This document shows, piece by piece, positions 1-6,340 of a stretch of 28,487 bases of DNA (positions within the stretch are counted from its first letter, which is position 1; the number at the start of each line of letters is the position of its first letter). The notes beneath the pieces are model-generated. The model worked only from the letters and a program-made list of their open reading frames with translations, was not told the DNA's origin and did no database searches. The stretch is from a virus. The position numbers were made by a program, and so were the translations under genes. The stretch is taken from positions 1 to 28,487 of the IMG/VR virus record IMGVR_UViG_3300032316_000433. One strand, written 5' to 3'.

Positions 1-123
1 AACGGTACGAGGCGTGACGGTGCGCGGGCAGCAGACGCGCAACCTATGGCAACACCAGCTGCGCCTGGATGTCACTCGACTTCAGGTTCAACAGGTAACA
101 AACCACCAACACTCAAACGGTGA
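1..123. repeat. Terminal direct repeat, left copy (circle closure)
   Basis: Bases 1-123 are identical to 28365-28487. An exact repeat at both ends of a contig is what a circular or circularly permuted genome gives after assembly, so the unique length is 28,364 bp. The left half (1-71) belongs to the intergenic region between the last late gene and the first early gene. The right half (72-123) is the 3' end of the small gene at 72-350. A true short terminal repeat of the virion DNA is possible but less likely, because the repeat runs into a coding region and starts inside a hairpin loop. Confidence 0.95.
21..41 (-). other. GC-rich hairpin downstream of the last late gene
   Basis: TGCGCG at 21-26 pairs with CGCGCA at 36-41 around a 9-base loop. 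It lies about 30 bases downstream of the stop codon of the gene at 72-350 and just ahead of the larger hairpin at the circle junction. It could help stop or stabilise the 3' end of late mRNA. It has no U tract, so it is not an intrinsic terminator by itself. Confidence 0.4.
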
Positions 124-350
124 ACCCTACGAACCATCCCCAACGGAATCGCCACAACATGATCCAACATGTCATCGCTTTCAATAAGGGACTGCGCCAA
201 CACTAGATGCCCTGGTTTCGTGTGTGGAAGTAACATCCCCACCGACCGCACCACACACGGTGCACCATCAATATCATCAACACTTGACCAGGTGTCAGAA
301 ACTGCGTGAGCGTCATGCCACACCACCTCGACCATCATGTAGTCATTCAC
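72..350 (-). CDS. Small conserved phage protein, last late gene
   Basis: Ninety-two residues if the GTG at 348-350 is the start. That GTG overlaps the stop of the metallophosphoesterase gene (343-345) and has an AAGG about 9 bases upstream. An in-frame ATG at 336-338 is the alternative. The sequence contains VEVVWHDAHAVSDTW near the N-terminus and ends with a hydrophobic-basic stretch around IPLGMVRRV. I recall similar short proteins with a W-x-DAH and a C-terminal IP-G-VRR pattern beside late genes of other phages, but no function is known to me. No catalytic motif or membrane segment is visible. Translational coupling to the phosphoesterase suggests linked roles. Confidence 0.75.
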   Translation of the reverse strand: MNDYMMVEVVWHDAHAVSDTWSSVDDIDGAPCVVRSVGMLLPHTKPGHLVLAQSLIESDDMLDHVVAIPLGMVRRVHRLSVGGLLPVEPEVE

Positions 351-1503
351 CGCCGTACACCTTCCCACGCCAAAACGCTTGACCGTCAAAGATTGGCACC
401 TGCTCATATGTGAACCGATGCGTCTGAGAGTTGTACGGGATGACCGCTAGCCCTTGCTGCCAATCCTCATGCCTCGTTAGTGGTCGCCCATCCAAATCGG
501 TACCGCCACGCGTTGAGGGCACCACACCATCGATGCGTGCCAAGCAACCTGGCGACGCCGCCATCACCGTTGACGGCCCATCAAAATCCTCACGGGTGCG
601 GTAGGCGGTCTCTATGCGGTGAATATGCCCGTAGATCACACTCACCTTTTCGGTGGCGAGATACTTGTGGGCGGTGCTACCGCCGGAGGCGACACGGTCG
701 CCGTGAATGACACGCAGTTTGGGTGTGATCCACACGCACCCCGTCGGGTATCCACTCAGATACTCAATACCGTAGTCGTCAAGACGACACAGGAACGGCA
801 CCGACATTACGGGCCAGGCGTCAGGGATGTTGCCTCGACGCAAACCGAACGCCGCACCAGCGTTGTCGATGAGGTAACGGGGGAGGCGTTCCTCATGGTT
901 TCCTGCGATCCACACGATGCGTGCATCAGGTGCGGCATGGCGCACCTCAGCGCAGAGTACGGCGGCACGGTCAATGGTCGCCTGTGTCGTGTTCTGGTAC
1001 GGCGCAGTGAGCCTATATTTTGACATCTCTGGTAGGTCAAGGTTGTCGCCGACTAACACCACGAGGTCAGGTTTCGCCGCTGCTGTCACTGCGAGCGCAG
1101 CCGCTAACGCTGACTCGTCATGTGTGGGCACTAGAACGCCGTCTGCGCCTTTGTAATAGCCGATCTGCATGTCGGGGAGAACAACGCACACAGAACCGTC
1201 AGCGGGCTTGTGTGAGGTTTTGCGGGGAGGCAGTTTCACCACAGGACCAGGTTGCATCACAGGCCATTGCGGACCGTCAGCCCAATGAGGCGACAACTGC
1301 ACCGCCGTCAAATCATGCACCGTCGGTTCACCAGTCTCCGGATCTTTCGTCACCTGCTGATACAGCGACACACGACGAACCGAACCAACCTCATCGACAT
1401 CAATACCGTTGCGTTCCAACAGTTCGGCGATACGCCCTAACGCTGCACGTTTCGCACCCGACGGTTCGGCAGCTCGTGCGATGTCGTCACTCAGCGCGGC
1501 CAC
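343..1503 (-). CDS. Calcineurin-like metallophosphoesterase
   Basis: Predicted cytoplasmic phosphoesterase that uses a two-metal centre. From a GTG start at 1501-1503 it has 386 residues. An N-terminal part of about 100 residues (AEPSGAKRAALGRIAELLERNGI and a PVVKLPP linker) precedes the catalytic domain. Motifs in order: D-M-Q at 111-113 (the usual D-x-H has Q here), GDNLD at 152-156, GNHEE at 201-205, HGD at 267-269 and GHIH at 292-295. The reading frame is open to 1560, but the GTG at 1503 has a strong AGGGGAG seven bases upstream and leaves only 17 bases of overlap with the upstream gene, so I chose it. The substrate is unknown. Candidates are nucleic-acid ends or phosphate groups of host defence molecules. 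The family is common in actinophage genomes. Confidence 0.85.
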   Translation of the reverse strand: MAALSDDIARAAEPSGAKRAALGRIAELLERNGIDVDEVGSVRRVSLYQQVTKDPETGEPTVHDLTAVQLSPHWADGPQWPVMQPGPVVKLPPRKTSHKPADGSVCVVLPDMQIGYYKGADGVLVPTHDESALAAALAVTAAAKPDLVVLVGDNLDLPEMSKYRLTAPYQNTTQATIDRAAVLCAEVRHAAPDARIVWIAGNHEERLPRYLIDNAGAAFGLRRGNIPDAWPVMSVPFLCRLDDYGIEYLSGYPTGCVWITPKLRVIHGDRVASGGSTAHKYLATEKVSVIYGHIHRIETAYRTREDFDGPSTVMAASPGCLARIDGVVPSTRGGTDLDGRPLTRHEDWQQGLAVIPYNSQTHRFTYEQVPIFDGQAFWRGKVYGGE

Positions 1504-1741
1504 AGCGGCACTCCCCTCGACGGTGGCGTTGCAACGCACCCTGCGACACATTGATTCCACGCTGATCTAACGCACGCCAGATCGCCGACGTTGGCACTAA
1601 CGGTTCAGAGAACGCTGCCAAGAGGTCGGCATGGTCGTCAGGTGTCATCGTTTTCGCTAACGCTTTCACGGTGCACAGAGGGCCGCCTTGCCCGTTGACA
1701 TGAGATTTGATTTCGTCGAGTAGCCGTATCGGATTGTTCAC
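1487..1741 (-). CDS. Small basic protein, putative DNA-binding (HTH-like)
   Basis: Eighty-four residues from a GTG start at 1739-1741, with AGAAGG nine bases upstream. The C-terminal half (SAIWRALDQRGINVSQGALQRHRRGECRCGR) looks like a helix-turn-helix followed by a basic, cysteine-containing tail. Similar short proteins ending in HRRGxCxC stand directly before phosphoesterase genes in other actinophages, as here. A role in DNA or RNA binding is inferred, not shown. The 14-base leader block at 1751-1764 recurs before the gene at 9544-10185. Confidence 0.7.
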   Translation of the reverse strand: MNNPIRLLDEIKSHVNGQGGPLCTVKALAKTMTPDDHADLLAAFSEPLVPTSAIWRALDQRGINVSQGALQRHRRGECRCGRAE

Positions 1742-1792
1742 AGGTTGCTGCCTTCTGTTCTGTTCTAGTTGTCTAGATGTTGTTGAAAAGAT

Positions 1793-2038
1793 TTACGACT
1801 CAACTATTGAGCCGACAGCCCACGCTTGCGCTTCAGCCACCAAATCCGTAGCTGTGAGTCCGACAGCGTTTGCTGCATCATCAACCGTCAAAGCGCCAGT
1901 AACTGCCAGCAGGGTTGCGAGTGCACCAACAGAATCTAGTGGTGCTTGCGGTGGGTCTGAAATTGTTTGTTCGTCAACGATGTTGTTGTTTGGTTTCGTC
2001 GGGTCAAATCCGCCGATGCCGTAGGTCGTTATTTTCAT
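1793..2038 (-). CDS. Small tail-region protein of unknown function
   Basis: Eighty-one residues. It begins [20 protein letters not shown] and carries a hydrophobic helical stretch ([27 protein letters not shown], about 35-63) followed by an acidic/alanine C-terminus. Its ATG overlaps the stop of the collagen-like fiber gene (2035-2038), so it is translationally coupled to it and is probably a fiber-associated or assembly protein. The [10 protein letters not shown] start is a pattern I associate with small proteins next to phage tail-fiber genes. No enzymatic motif is seen. Confidence 0.75.
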   Translation of the reverse strand: MKITTYGIGGFDPTKPNNNIVDEQTISDPPQAPLDSVGALATLLAVTGALTVDDAANAVGLTATDLVAEAQAWAVGSIVES

Positions 2039-2793
2039 GCTGCCCTCACAATGATTAGGGGCGCAGTAGCAACTGCTTGAAAACTAAACGGAGTTGCTAG
2101 TGCGCCAGACATATTTTGGCCGTTTACCTGCCAAGAATCAGGTGTGTTGCTTGCGGTGGTTAAACGGTACGGAGCAAATCCTGACAACGGTGCGGAAACA
2201 GTACGCAAGGTCGGAGAGGTGCCAACCTGAGCGACTGTGCAAATCCAATATAAACCATCGTTCAGACCTGTCCAACTCACGGTCAGCGTTTGGAAGCCTG
2301 TAGCGGCGGCTGTGTCCACAGTCCCAGCGTCGTTGATAAGGGTGCTAGGTGCGCCCCCACTGTTTGCGTAAAGCCCGATTCGAACCACAGAACCAGCACC
2401 ACCGACAGTCGTCACCTCAATAGCAACACGGTCAATTCCTGAGCCTTTCGGAACAAAAACAGCAGTAAATTGACTGCGGTCCTTTGTTGGCGCAAAAGTT
2501 GTTACGGCTGATGTACTTATCGGGGTACGAACATAAGTGCCAGTAACCCAACCCAACGGAACAGCAGCGACACCTGTCGCACCTGTAGCACCAGTCGGAC
2601 CTGTAGCGCCAGTCGGACCTGTCGAACCAGTAGCACCTGTAGCACCCGTCGGGCCTGTCGGGCCTGTCGGGCCAGTCAGTGTTTGTGTTTGAAGTTGCCA
2701 AGCAGTGATCGGCGTCGAATACACCCATGTCTTGTCACCACTCGTGAACACTTGACCGTTTGTTGGGGATGCTGGAAAATCTATGGCAGCCAT
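2035..2793 (-). CDS. Collagen-like tail fiber protein
   Basis: A 252-residue structural protein. A short N-terminal attachment region contains [16 protein letters not shown] (about 10-25), a common phage fiber motif. A collagen-like Gly-X-Y run follows at about 41-75 (repeated [13 protein letters not shown]). The C-terminal domain of roughly 170 residues is rich in T, S, G and V and is presumably beta-structured. It is likely to form a trimeric fiber whose C-terminal domain contacts the host surface. The start at 2793 overlaps the stop of the 14-codon relic ORF (TAATG) and has AGAGAGG upstream. Confidence 0.85.
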   Translation of the reverse strand: MAAIDFPASPTNGQVFTSGDKTWVYSTPITAWQLQTQTLTGPTGPTGPTGATGATGSTGPTGATGPTGATGATGVAAVPLGWVTGTYVRTPISTSAVTTFAPTKDRSQFTAVFVPKGSGIDRVAIEVTTVGGAGSVVRIGLYANSGGAPSTLINDAGTVDTAAATGFQTLTVSWTGLNDGLYWICTVAQVGTSPTLRTVSAPLSGFAPYRLTTASNTPDSWQVNGQNMSGALATPFSFQAVATAPLIIVRAA

Positions 2794-2837
2794 TATGACC
2801 TCTCTGGCAATGTGACGGTGGGGGCTAATAGGTTCAT
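2793..2837 (-). pseudogene. Relic of tail assembly chaperone-like gene (14 codons)
   Basis: A 14-residue [17 protein letters not shown]. It matches the two ends of the 73-residue chaperone-like protein encoded at 5540-5761 (MNLLA at its start; APTVNFPERP at its end) with the whole middle missing. Both ORFs follow a paralogous fiber gene ending in MYYEAA and precede another fiber gene, and the shared CCAGAGAGG ribosome binding site lies in the 3' end. I infer that a duplicated module lost the chaperone body in this copy but kept the start, the end and the coupled ribosome binding site. It may still act as a coupling leader for the next gene. Confidence 0.6.
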
Positions 2838-2838
2838 G

Positions 2839-3576
2839 TCATGCCGCCTCGTAGTACATGTTCCACCAAAGGGTGTCGCCTTCAGCCCAAGTCATTGGAA
2901 CACTTCCAGAAAGTGCCGAGCCTGTTAAGTAAGTACCTGAAGCGTTTTGGACTTGCAAAGCGACACGGGTCGCAAAACCTGCAACTCCAAGTGTTTGAAC
3001 GACTCCGCTGTAACTTGTTCCCCCGTCAAAGTCACGAATACCGATTTGACCAATATAAGTTCCGAGGAAAGTTCCCGACACCGTTGCATCAATGCTCACG
3101 GGAACAGTCAAATTGACAGCACCTGAGATGCTGCTAGTACTTCCAAAAACGAATCGGCCCCAAACATGAACAAAGCCGTTAACTTGACAGTAGAAACCTG
3201 TGACTGTTCCATTGCCGATAGTTAAACCAGCAGTGAAAGTGGGGGTGTAGGCGATATAGGTGCCCAATGAACCACCAATGTTTGCGTTACCAAACTCAAC
3301 CCACTGCGTCGTATTGCCGTCGTTATAGTAGATATAAGTTCGACCATCGTCTGAGTTAAACCAAACATCATTTGCCGACGGCGATACTGGAGTTGTTGCA
3401 GAAACAACATAGGAACCATCAGGACCAGTCGCACCAGTCGCACCAGTCGCACCAGTAGCACCCGTCGGGCCTGTCGGTCCTTGAATGCCCTGAGTGCCGA
3501 CATCCTGAATCGTCACACTCTGATCGGTTTCGTTGACAGTAACTCTGAACGGCGTATCGTTCACCGTCACACTCAT
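2839..3576 (-). CDS. Collagen-like tail fiber with receptor-binding-type C-terminal domain (copy 2)
   Basis: A 245-residue protein. Residues 1-28 form a small beta-type head, followed by [25 protein letters not shown] (about 30-54, collagen-like), then a linker with DVWFNSDDGRTYIYYNDG, and a C-terminal domain from about 106 onward. That last 140 residues is nearly the same as the C-terminus of the protein at 5758-6336 (shared GLTIGNGTVTGFYC, VSIDATVSGTFLGTYIGQ and WWNMYYEAA). The domain probably binds the receptor or attaches the fiber tip. Its start overlaps the stop of the upstream gene (ATGA). Confidence 0.85.
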   Translation of the reverse strand: MSVTVNDTPFRVTVNETDQSVTIQDVGTQGIQGPTGPTGATGATGATGATGPDGSYVVSATTPVSPSANDVWFNSDDGRTYIYYNDGNTTQWVEFGNANIGGSLGTYIAYTPTFTAGLTIGNGTVTGFYCQVNGFVHVWGRFVFGSTSSISGAVNLTVPVSIDATVSGTFLGTYIGQIGIRDFDGGTSYSGVVQTLGVAGFATRVALQVQNASGTYLTGSALSGSVPMTWAEGDTLWWNMYYEAA

Positions 3577-3920
3577 TTGGTCACCTCAGCGTTCACCGCA
3601 AAATTACCTTGAACAAGTCGAGTCACCGTCGCACCATTGACCATCTCTAGGTCGTAAACAAAACTCGCACCAGTCACAGCTGCCATATCTGACGCCGACA
3701 CCAGAAGGGTGATCGTACCCAACGCACCACCGAGAGTGATCTTGCCGTTCTCAGTCGTCAACGAAAGCACGGCAGTCGGGCTGGCATAGTCTGCGCGCAC
3801 CTGCATCCGTGCCGTGTATCCGGTCAGGTTGATGAGAGCATCGTTCACATCTCGCCAAGTTAAAACCCTCGTGAATGTTGCGCCTTGTTCTGCGGTGATG
3901 TTGTAAGTGCCTGCGGGCAT
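3573..3920 (-). CDS. Small tail/fiber-associated beta-sandwich protein
   Basis: A 115-residue protein starting MPAGTYNITAEQGATFTRVLTWRDVNDALINLTGYTARMQVR. This start is typical of small phage proteins (BppU-like or baseplate-upper type N-terminal beta domains) found beside fiber genes in many environmental phages. The rest alternates hydrophobic and polar residues, as expected of a beta-sandwich. It sits between the holin-like genes and the collagen-like fiber and is translationally coupled to the latter. A fiber-attachment or baseplate role is inferred from context. Confidence 0.8.
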   Translation of the reverse strand: MPAGTYNITAEQGATFTRVLTWRDVNDALINLTGYTARMQVRADYASPTAVLSLTTENGKITLGGALGTITLLVSASDMAAVTGASFVYDLEMVNGATVTRLVQGNFAVNAEVTK

Positions 3921-3941
3921 CCCAAACCAATCTTTCGTGTT

Positions 3942-4148
3942 CTATTTGTCGTCTTTTTCTAGATGCCATTCCAAATGGCCCGCTATCCGTTCGCCGACCT
4001 TATCCACTTTCGTTTCAATACGAGACAACATCTCTGCGTTGTCACCGTGCTGCTTATCATTCTTGCGGTCAAGACGCGCAATAAGTGCCACAATAGGACC
4101 ACCAGCACCGACAACCGCAACAATGACAGGGAGCCACGTATCCATCAT
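3942..4148 (-). CDS. Holin-associated small membrane protein (one TM plus coiled coil)
   Basis: Sixty-eight residues. One hydrophobic segment at about 5-24 (WLPVIVAVVGAGGPIVALIA) is followed by a highly charged coiled-coil tail (RLDRKNDKQHGDNAEMLSRIETKVDKVGERIAGHLEWHLEKDDK). This layout resembles XhlA-like or antiholin-type partners in lysis cassettes. It overlaps the stop of the holin-like gene (4145-4148, ATGA) and follows the peptidase, so it is probably part of the lysis module. Which of the two small proteins makes the pore cannot be told from the sequence. Confidence 0.75.
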   Translation of the reverse strand: MMDTWLPVIVAVVGAGGPIVALIARLDRKNDKQHGDNAEMLSRIETKVDKVGERIAGHLEWHLEKDDK

Positions 4149-4366
4149 TCACCTGTCCCGAACGCATCATCAATTTCGTTGCGTGAAATCTTGCCATCGT
4201 CGGCATAAGCGCGTGCCAACCGTTCGAGCACCTGCGACGCGGCGGCGATACCCGCCAACACTGCCGCCTTCCACACCGGAATGCCTCCCAACACGGAAGC
4301 ACCACCAACGATGCCCATTGACGAATAGACGAATGTGGCCACAATTCTCAATGCGATCGTTTTCAT
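4145..4366 (-). CDS. Putative holin
   Basis: Seventy-three residues with two hydrophobic segments (about 5-27 and 32-44) and a charged C-terminus containing ERLARAYADDGKISRNEIDDAFG. The pattern of two membrane helices followed by LARAY-x-DDGK-x-(T/S)R-E-I is the usual signature of putative holins in actinophages. It lies directly after the cell-wall peptidase gene and is coupled to the next small membrane protein. Holins make the inner-membrane pore that releases or activates the endolysin. Confidence 0.8.
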   Translation of the reverse strand: MKTIALRIVATFVYSSMGIVGGASVLGGIPVWKAAVLAGIAAASQVLERLARAYADDGKISRNEIDDAFGTGE

Positions 4367-4481
4367 GGTTGACCTTTGGCGCTACCTGATGGGTTGATTC
4401 TGATGTCTGCCATTTGATGGCGTTCTCGTATGCTAGACGATGAGGGTTCGTGTCAATGATGGAACCGTTCGGTGCCACAGT
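4367..4481. other. 115-base gap between peptidase and holin
   Basis: No gene above about 20 codons is convincing here. A 16-codon ORF (minus strand, beginning MADIRINPSG) ends in an ATGA overlap with the holin start and could be a coupling leader. There is also a short imperfect hairpin (ACCG-AA-CGGT) soon after the peptidase stop. A GTG-started frame that continues through the holin gene is judged a shadow. No clear promoter is visible. Confidence 0.4.
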
Positions 4482-5060
4482 TCACCGCACATCAAGTGTG
4501 GGGAACGCTTGAATGGCGTCAAGTACGGCCTGCGGCAGTCGATCGCCGCACACATAACGCACATGCCATGATTCGAAGTTCGGGTTTTTCGGGTCTGCGA
4601 CTTCCCACGAGAAACCGTATTTCAAAGCGTTGCTGGTGGCGAATCCGTCGCCGAGTAACCATGCGAGACGTTTGCCTGACGCATTGGAAATATCGATCGC
4701 GAGTCCGATGCCATGATTCGATGTACCTGGCTGACCTGCTGGTGCCATACCCTTTTTCAGATACCAAGTCTTACCCTGATACGTGCGCGTCACCTGCGGT
4801 TTACGACCCGTCGGCGACAACGCATAACGATTATTGAACAAGGCCATCTGCTCGGATAGTGGCCTATAAGCGCCGACATGCTTTAGTTCGATACCGTCAA
4901 AGTAGGCGGCGAGCTGCATCGCATTCCACGCGGTAGCGGCGAAGGAGTGCAGTTGACCGTTCGGTGCCTTAATGTCCCGCAAAAGTTTCGCAGGCAGTTT
5001 CCCGTTCGCAACACCCGCCAGGTCGGAGGGCATGATGATCGGCAGGACCGGATACAACAT
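4482..5060 (-). CDS. Endolysin: VanY-type D-Ala-D-Ala carboxypeptidase / peptidoglycan peptidase
   Basis: A 192-residue zinc peptidase of the VanY/LAS family, which cuts the peptide stem of peptidoglycan. Motifs: YRP at 65-67 (substrate arginine), SNHGIGLAID at 114-123 (first metal ligands H116 and D123) and ESWHVRYV at 163-170 (E163 catalytic, H166 third ligand). No signal peptide or separate wall-binding domain is seen, so export would rely on the neighbouring holin. The start overlaps the stop of the upstream gene (TGATG). It is the only wall hydrolase in the late region, and no amidase or LysB is present. Confidence 0.9.
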   Translation of the reverse strand: MLYPVLPIIMPSDLAGVANGKLPAKLLRDIKAPNGQLHSFAATAWNAMQLAAYFDGIELKHVGAYRPLSEQMALFNNRYALSPTGRKPQVTRTYQGKTWYLKKGMAPAGQPGTSNHGIGLAIDISNASGKRLAWLLGDGFATSNALKYGFSWEVADPKNPNFESWHVRYVCGDRLPQAVLDAIQAFPTLDVR

Positions 5061-5536
5061 CAGGCTGGCCCGATGTCCTCAACCAGTAGCAAGGCAATAA
5101 CAGCGGCAGACCGAACCATTTGTGGCGTACCTGTCGTATCGGTTGCTTTGGCACACCCAACAATTGTGATTGAACCAGCACTAAAAGTGTTGGTGCTAAT
5201 ACATGTCATGCCAGTTTGGTCTTGCAATCCTGATTCGTTTTGGAAAACGGTGCTGTTTAGGATTGTGCCAGCGGCGTTAGTTTGTCGAATGGTTGTTGAT
5301 GTACTTGACAGGGCCGTTGCTGTTTGTGCTTGCGGTTCATAGTAGGTAATGCGGTAATAACGGTTGGCGACTGCCGTAAATGTGACCGTCATACCTGTAG
5401 CGATGACATCGCTTGTGGTCAACGTGTAACTGGTAGTTGACGTTGCCCTAGCGACAATGCCACGAGGGAACTGGTTACATTCTGTGGCGGTCAGGATTTG
5501 ACCGGCAGTGAAATCGTCGTTAGGTGAAATCGCCAT
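5060..5536 (-). CDS. Putative tail/fiber protein
   Basis: A 158-residue protein starting MAISPNDDFTAGQILTATECNQFPRGIVA, where FTAGQILTAxExNxFPRG is a frequent N-terminal motif of phage tail proteins. The rest is rich in T, S, A and V and is likely beta-structured, with YYRITYYEPQAQT near the middle and a hydrophobic C-terminus. It lies between the chaperone-like gene and the endolysin. AGAGAGG precedes the start, the same ribosome binding site block as ahead of the fiber at 2035-2793. A structural tail role is inferred. Confidence 0.8.
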   Translation of the reverse strand: MAISPNDDFTAGQILTATECNQFPRGIVARATSTTSYTLTTSDVIATGMTVTFTAVANRYYRITYYEPQAQTATALSSTSTTIRQTNAAGTILNSTVFQNESGLQDQTGMTCISTNTFSAGSITIVGCAKATDTTGTPQMVRSAAVIALLLVEDIGPA

Positions 5537-5539
5537 GGT

Positions 5540-5761
5540 TTAGGGCCTCTCTGGAAAGTTAACGGTGGGGGCTGGTGTCCAAGTTGCGGGGAAGTCCCGT
5601 AGGGCTTGACGGTAGGCACCCCATGCCGTTTTGTCGGTTGGTGTATCTGGAATCATCGCCCAATCGGATTCGACAAGGAGAGCGTCACGCCGTAGGCGCA
5701 TACGCTCAACTAGATATTCGTCGGGTGCTGAAGTTTCGTGGTCTGCTAATAGATTCATCAT
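5540..5761 (-). CDS. Tail assembly chaperone-like protein (Phage_tail_APC type)
   Basis: Seventy-three residues. The start chosen at 5761 overlaps the stop of the upstream fiber gene (ATGA); a longer frame to 5788 exists but lacks this coupling. The core RMRLRRDALLVESDWAMIPDTP...AWGAYRQALRDFPATW (about 20-61) matches the R-x-x-LL-x-x-DW-x-x-x-PD-P...YRQ-x-LRD-P pattern of a widespread small protein encoded next to tail-fiber genes. These are thought to assist fiber folding or assembly. A 14-codon relic of the same gene is at 2793-2837. Confidence 0.8.
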   Translation of the reverse strand: MMNLLADHETSAPDEYLVERMRLRRDALLVESDWAMIPDTPTDKTAWGAYRQALRDFPATWTPAPTVNFPERP

Positions 5762-6336
5762 GCTGCCTCGTAGTACATGTTCCACCAAATAGTGTCGTCA
5801 ACAGCCCAAGTCATCGGGACAGTTGCACTGATTGCAGCGCCAGTTGAGTAAGTCGCTGAAGCGTTTTGGACTTGTAAAGCGACACGGGTTGGAAAACCTG
5901 CAATACCTAATGTTTGGACTACGCCGCTGTAACTTGTTGCTGCCGAATCGTCACGGATACCGACCTGACCGATATAAGTTCCGAGGAAAGTACCTGACAC
6001 GGTTGCGTCAATGCTTACGGGGACAGTCAAGTTGATTGCACCTGTAACGCTGCTAGTGGAACCTAGAACGGCGCGGCCCCAAACATGAACAAAGCCATTC
6101 ACTCGACAGTAGAAACCTGTGACTGTTCCATTGCCGATAGTTAAACCAGCAGGGAAAGTGGGGGTGTAGGAAATGTAACTGCCGAGAACTGTGTTGCCGA
6201 TCGCGACCTTCGCCTGTAACGCCTCGACCGCGTCATTCAGGTCAGAATGAGACAGTGAATGAGACGGTGAAGTCAACAGACTCGACGCCGTCGGATTCGT
6301 AAAGTTGTCTAGTGATGTGGGGAATGAACTAGCCAT
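5758..6336 (-). CDS. Tail fiber / receptor-binding-type protein (copy 1)
   Basis: A 192-residue protein. The N-terminus (FPTSLDNFTNPTASSLLTSPSHSLSHSDLNDAVEALQAKVAIG, about 5-47) is a well-known attachment segment of phage tail fibers. The C-terminal 140 residues are closely similar to the C-terminus of the protein at 2839-3576, so the two fibers share a tip domain on different stalks. This copy lacks the collagen-like repeat. Both end in the same MYYEAA. The gene is followed by the chaperone-like gene with a 4-base overlap. Confidence 0.85.
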   Translation of the reverse strand: MASSFPTSLDNFTNPTASSLLTSPSHSLSHSDLNDAVEALQAKVAIGNTVLGSYISYTPTFPAGLTIGNGTVTGFYCRVNGFVHVWGRAVLGSTSSVTGAINLTVPVSIDATVSGTFLGTYIGQVGIRDDSAATSYSGVVQTLGIAGFPTRVALQVQNASATYSTGAAISATVPMTWAVDDTIWWNMYYEAA

Positions 6337-6340
6337 AGTG

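Noticed and set aside
2570-2680. Tandem DNA repeats at 2570-2680 and 3419-3480 as independent elements
   Set aside because: They encode Gly-X-Y collagen-like repeats in the fiber proteins, and the period follows the codons. No separate DNA function is needed.
4170-4478. 102-codon minus-strand ORF spanning the gap before the holin
   Set aside because: It needs a GTG start, and two thirds of it run through the holin gene in another frame. The part over the holin has the look of a shadow (many W, R, G). The holin frame has clear membrane helices and family pattern.
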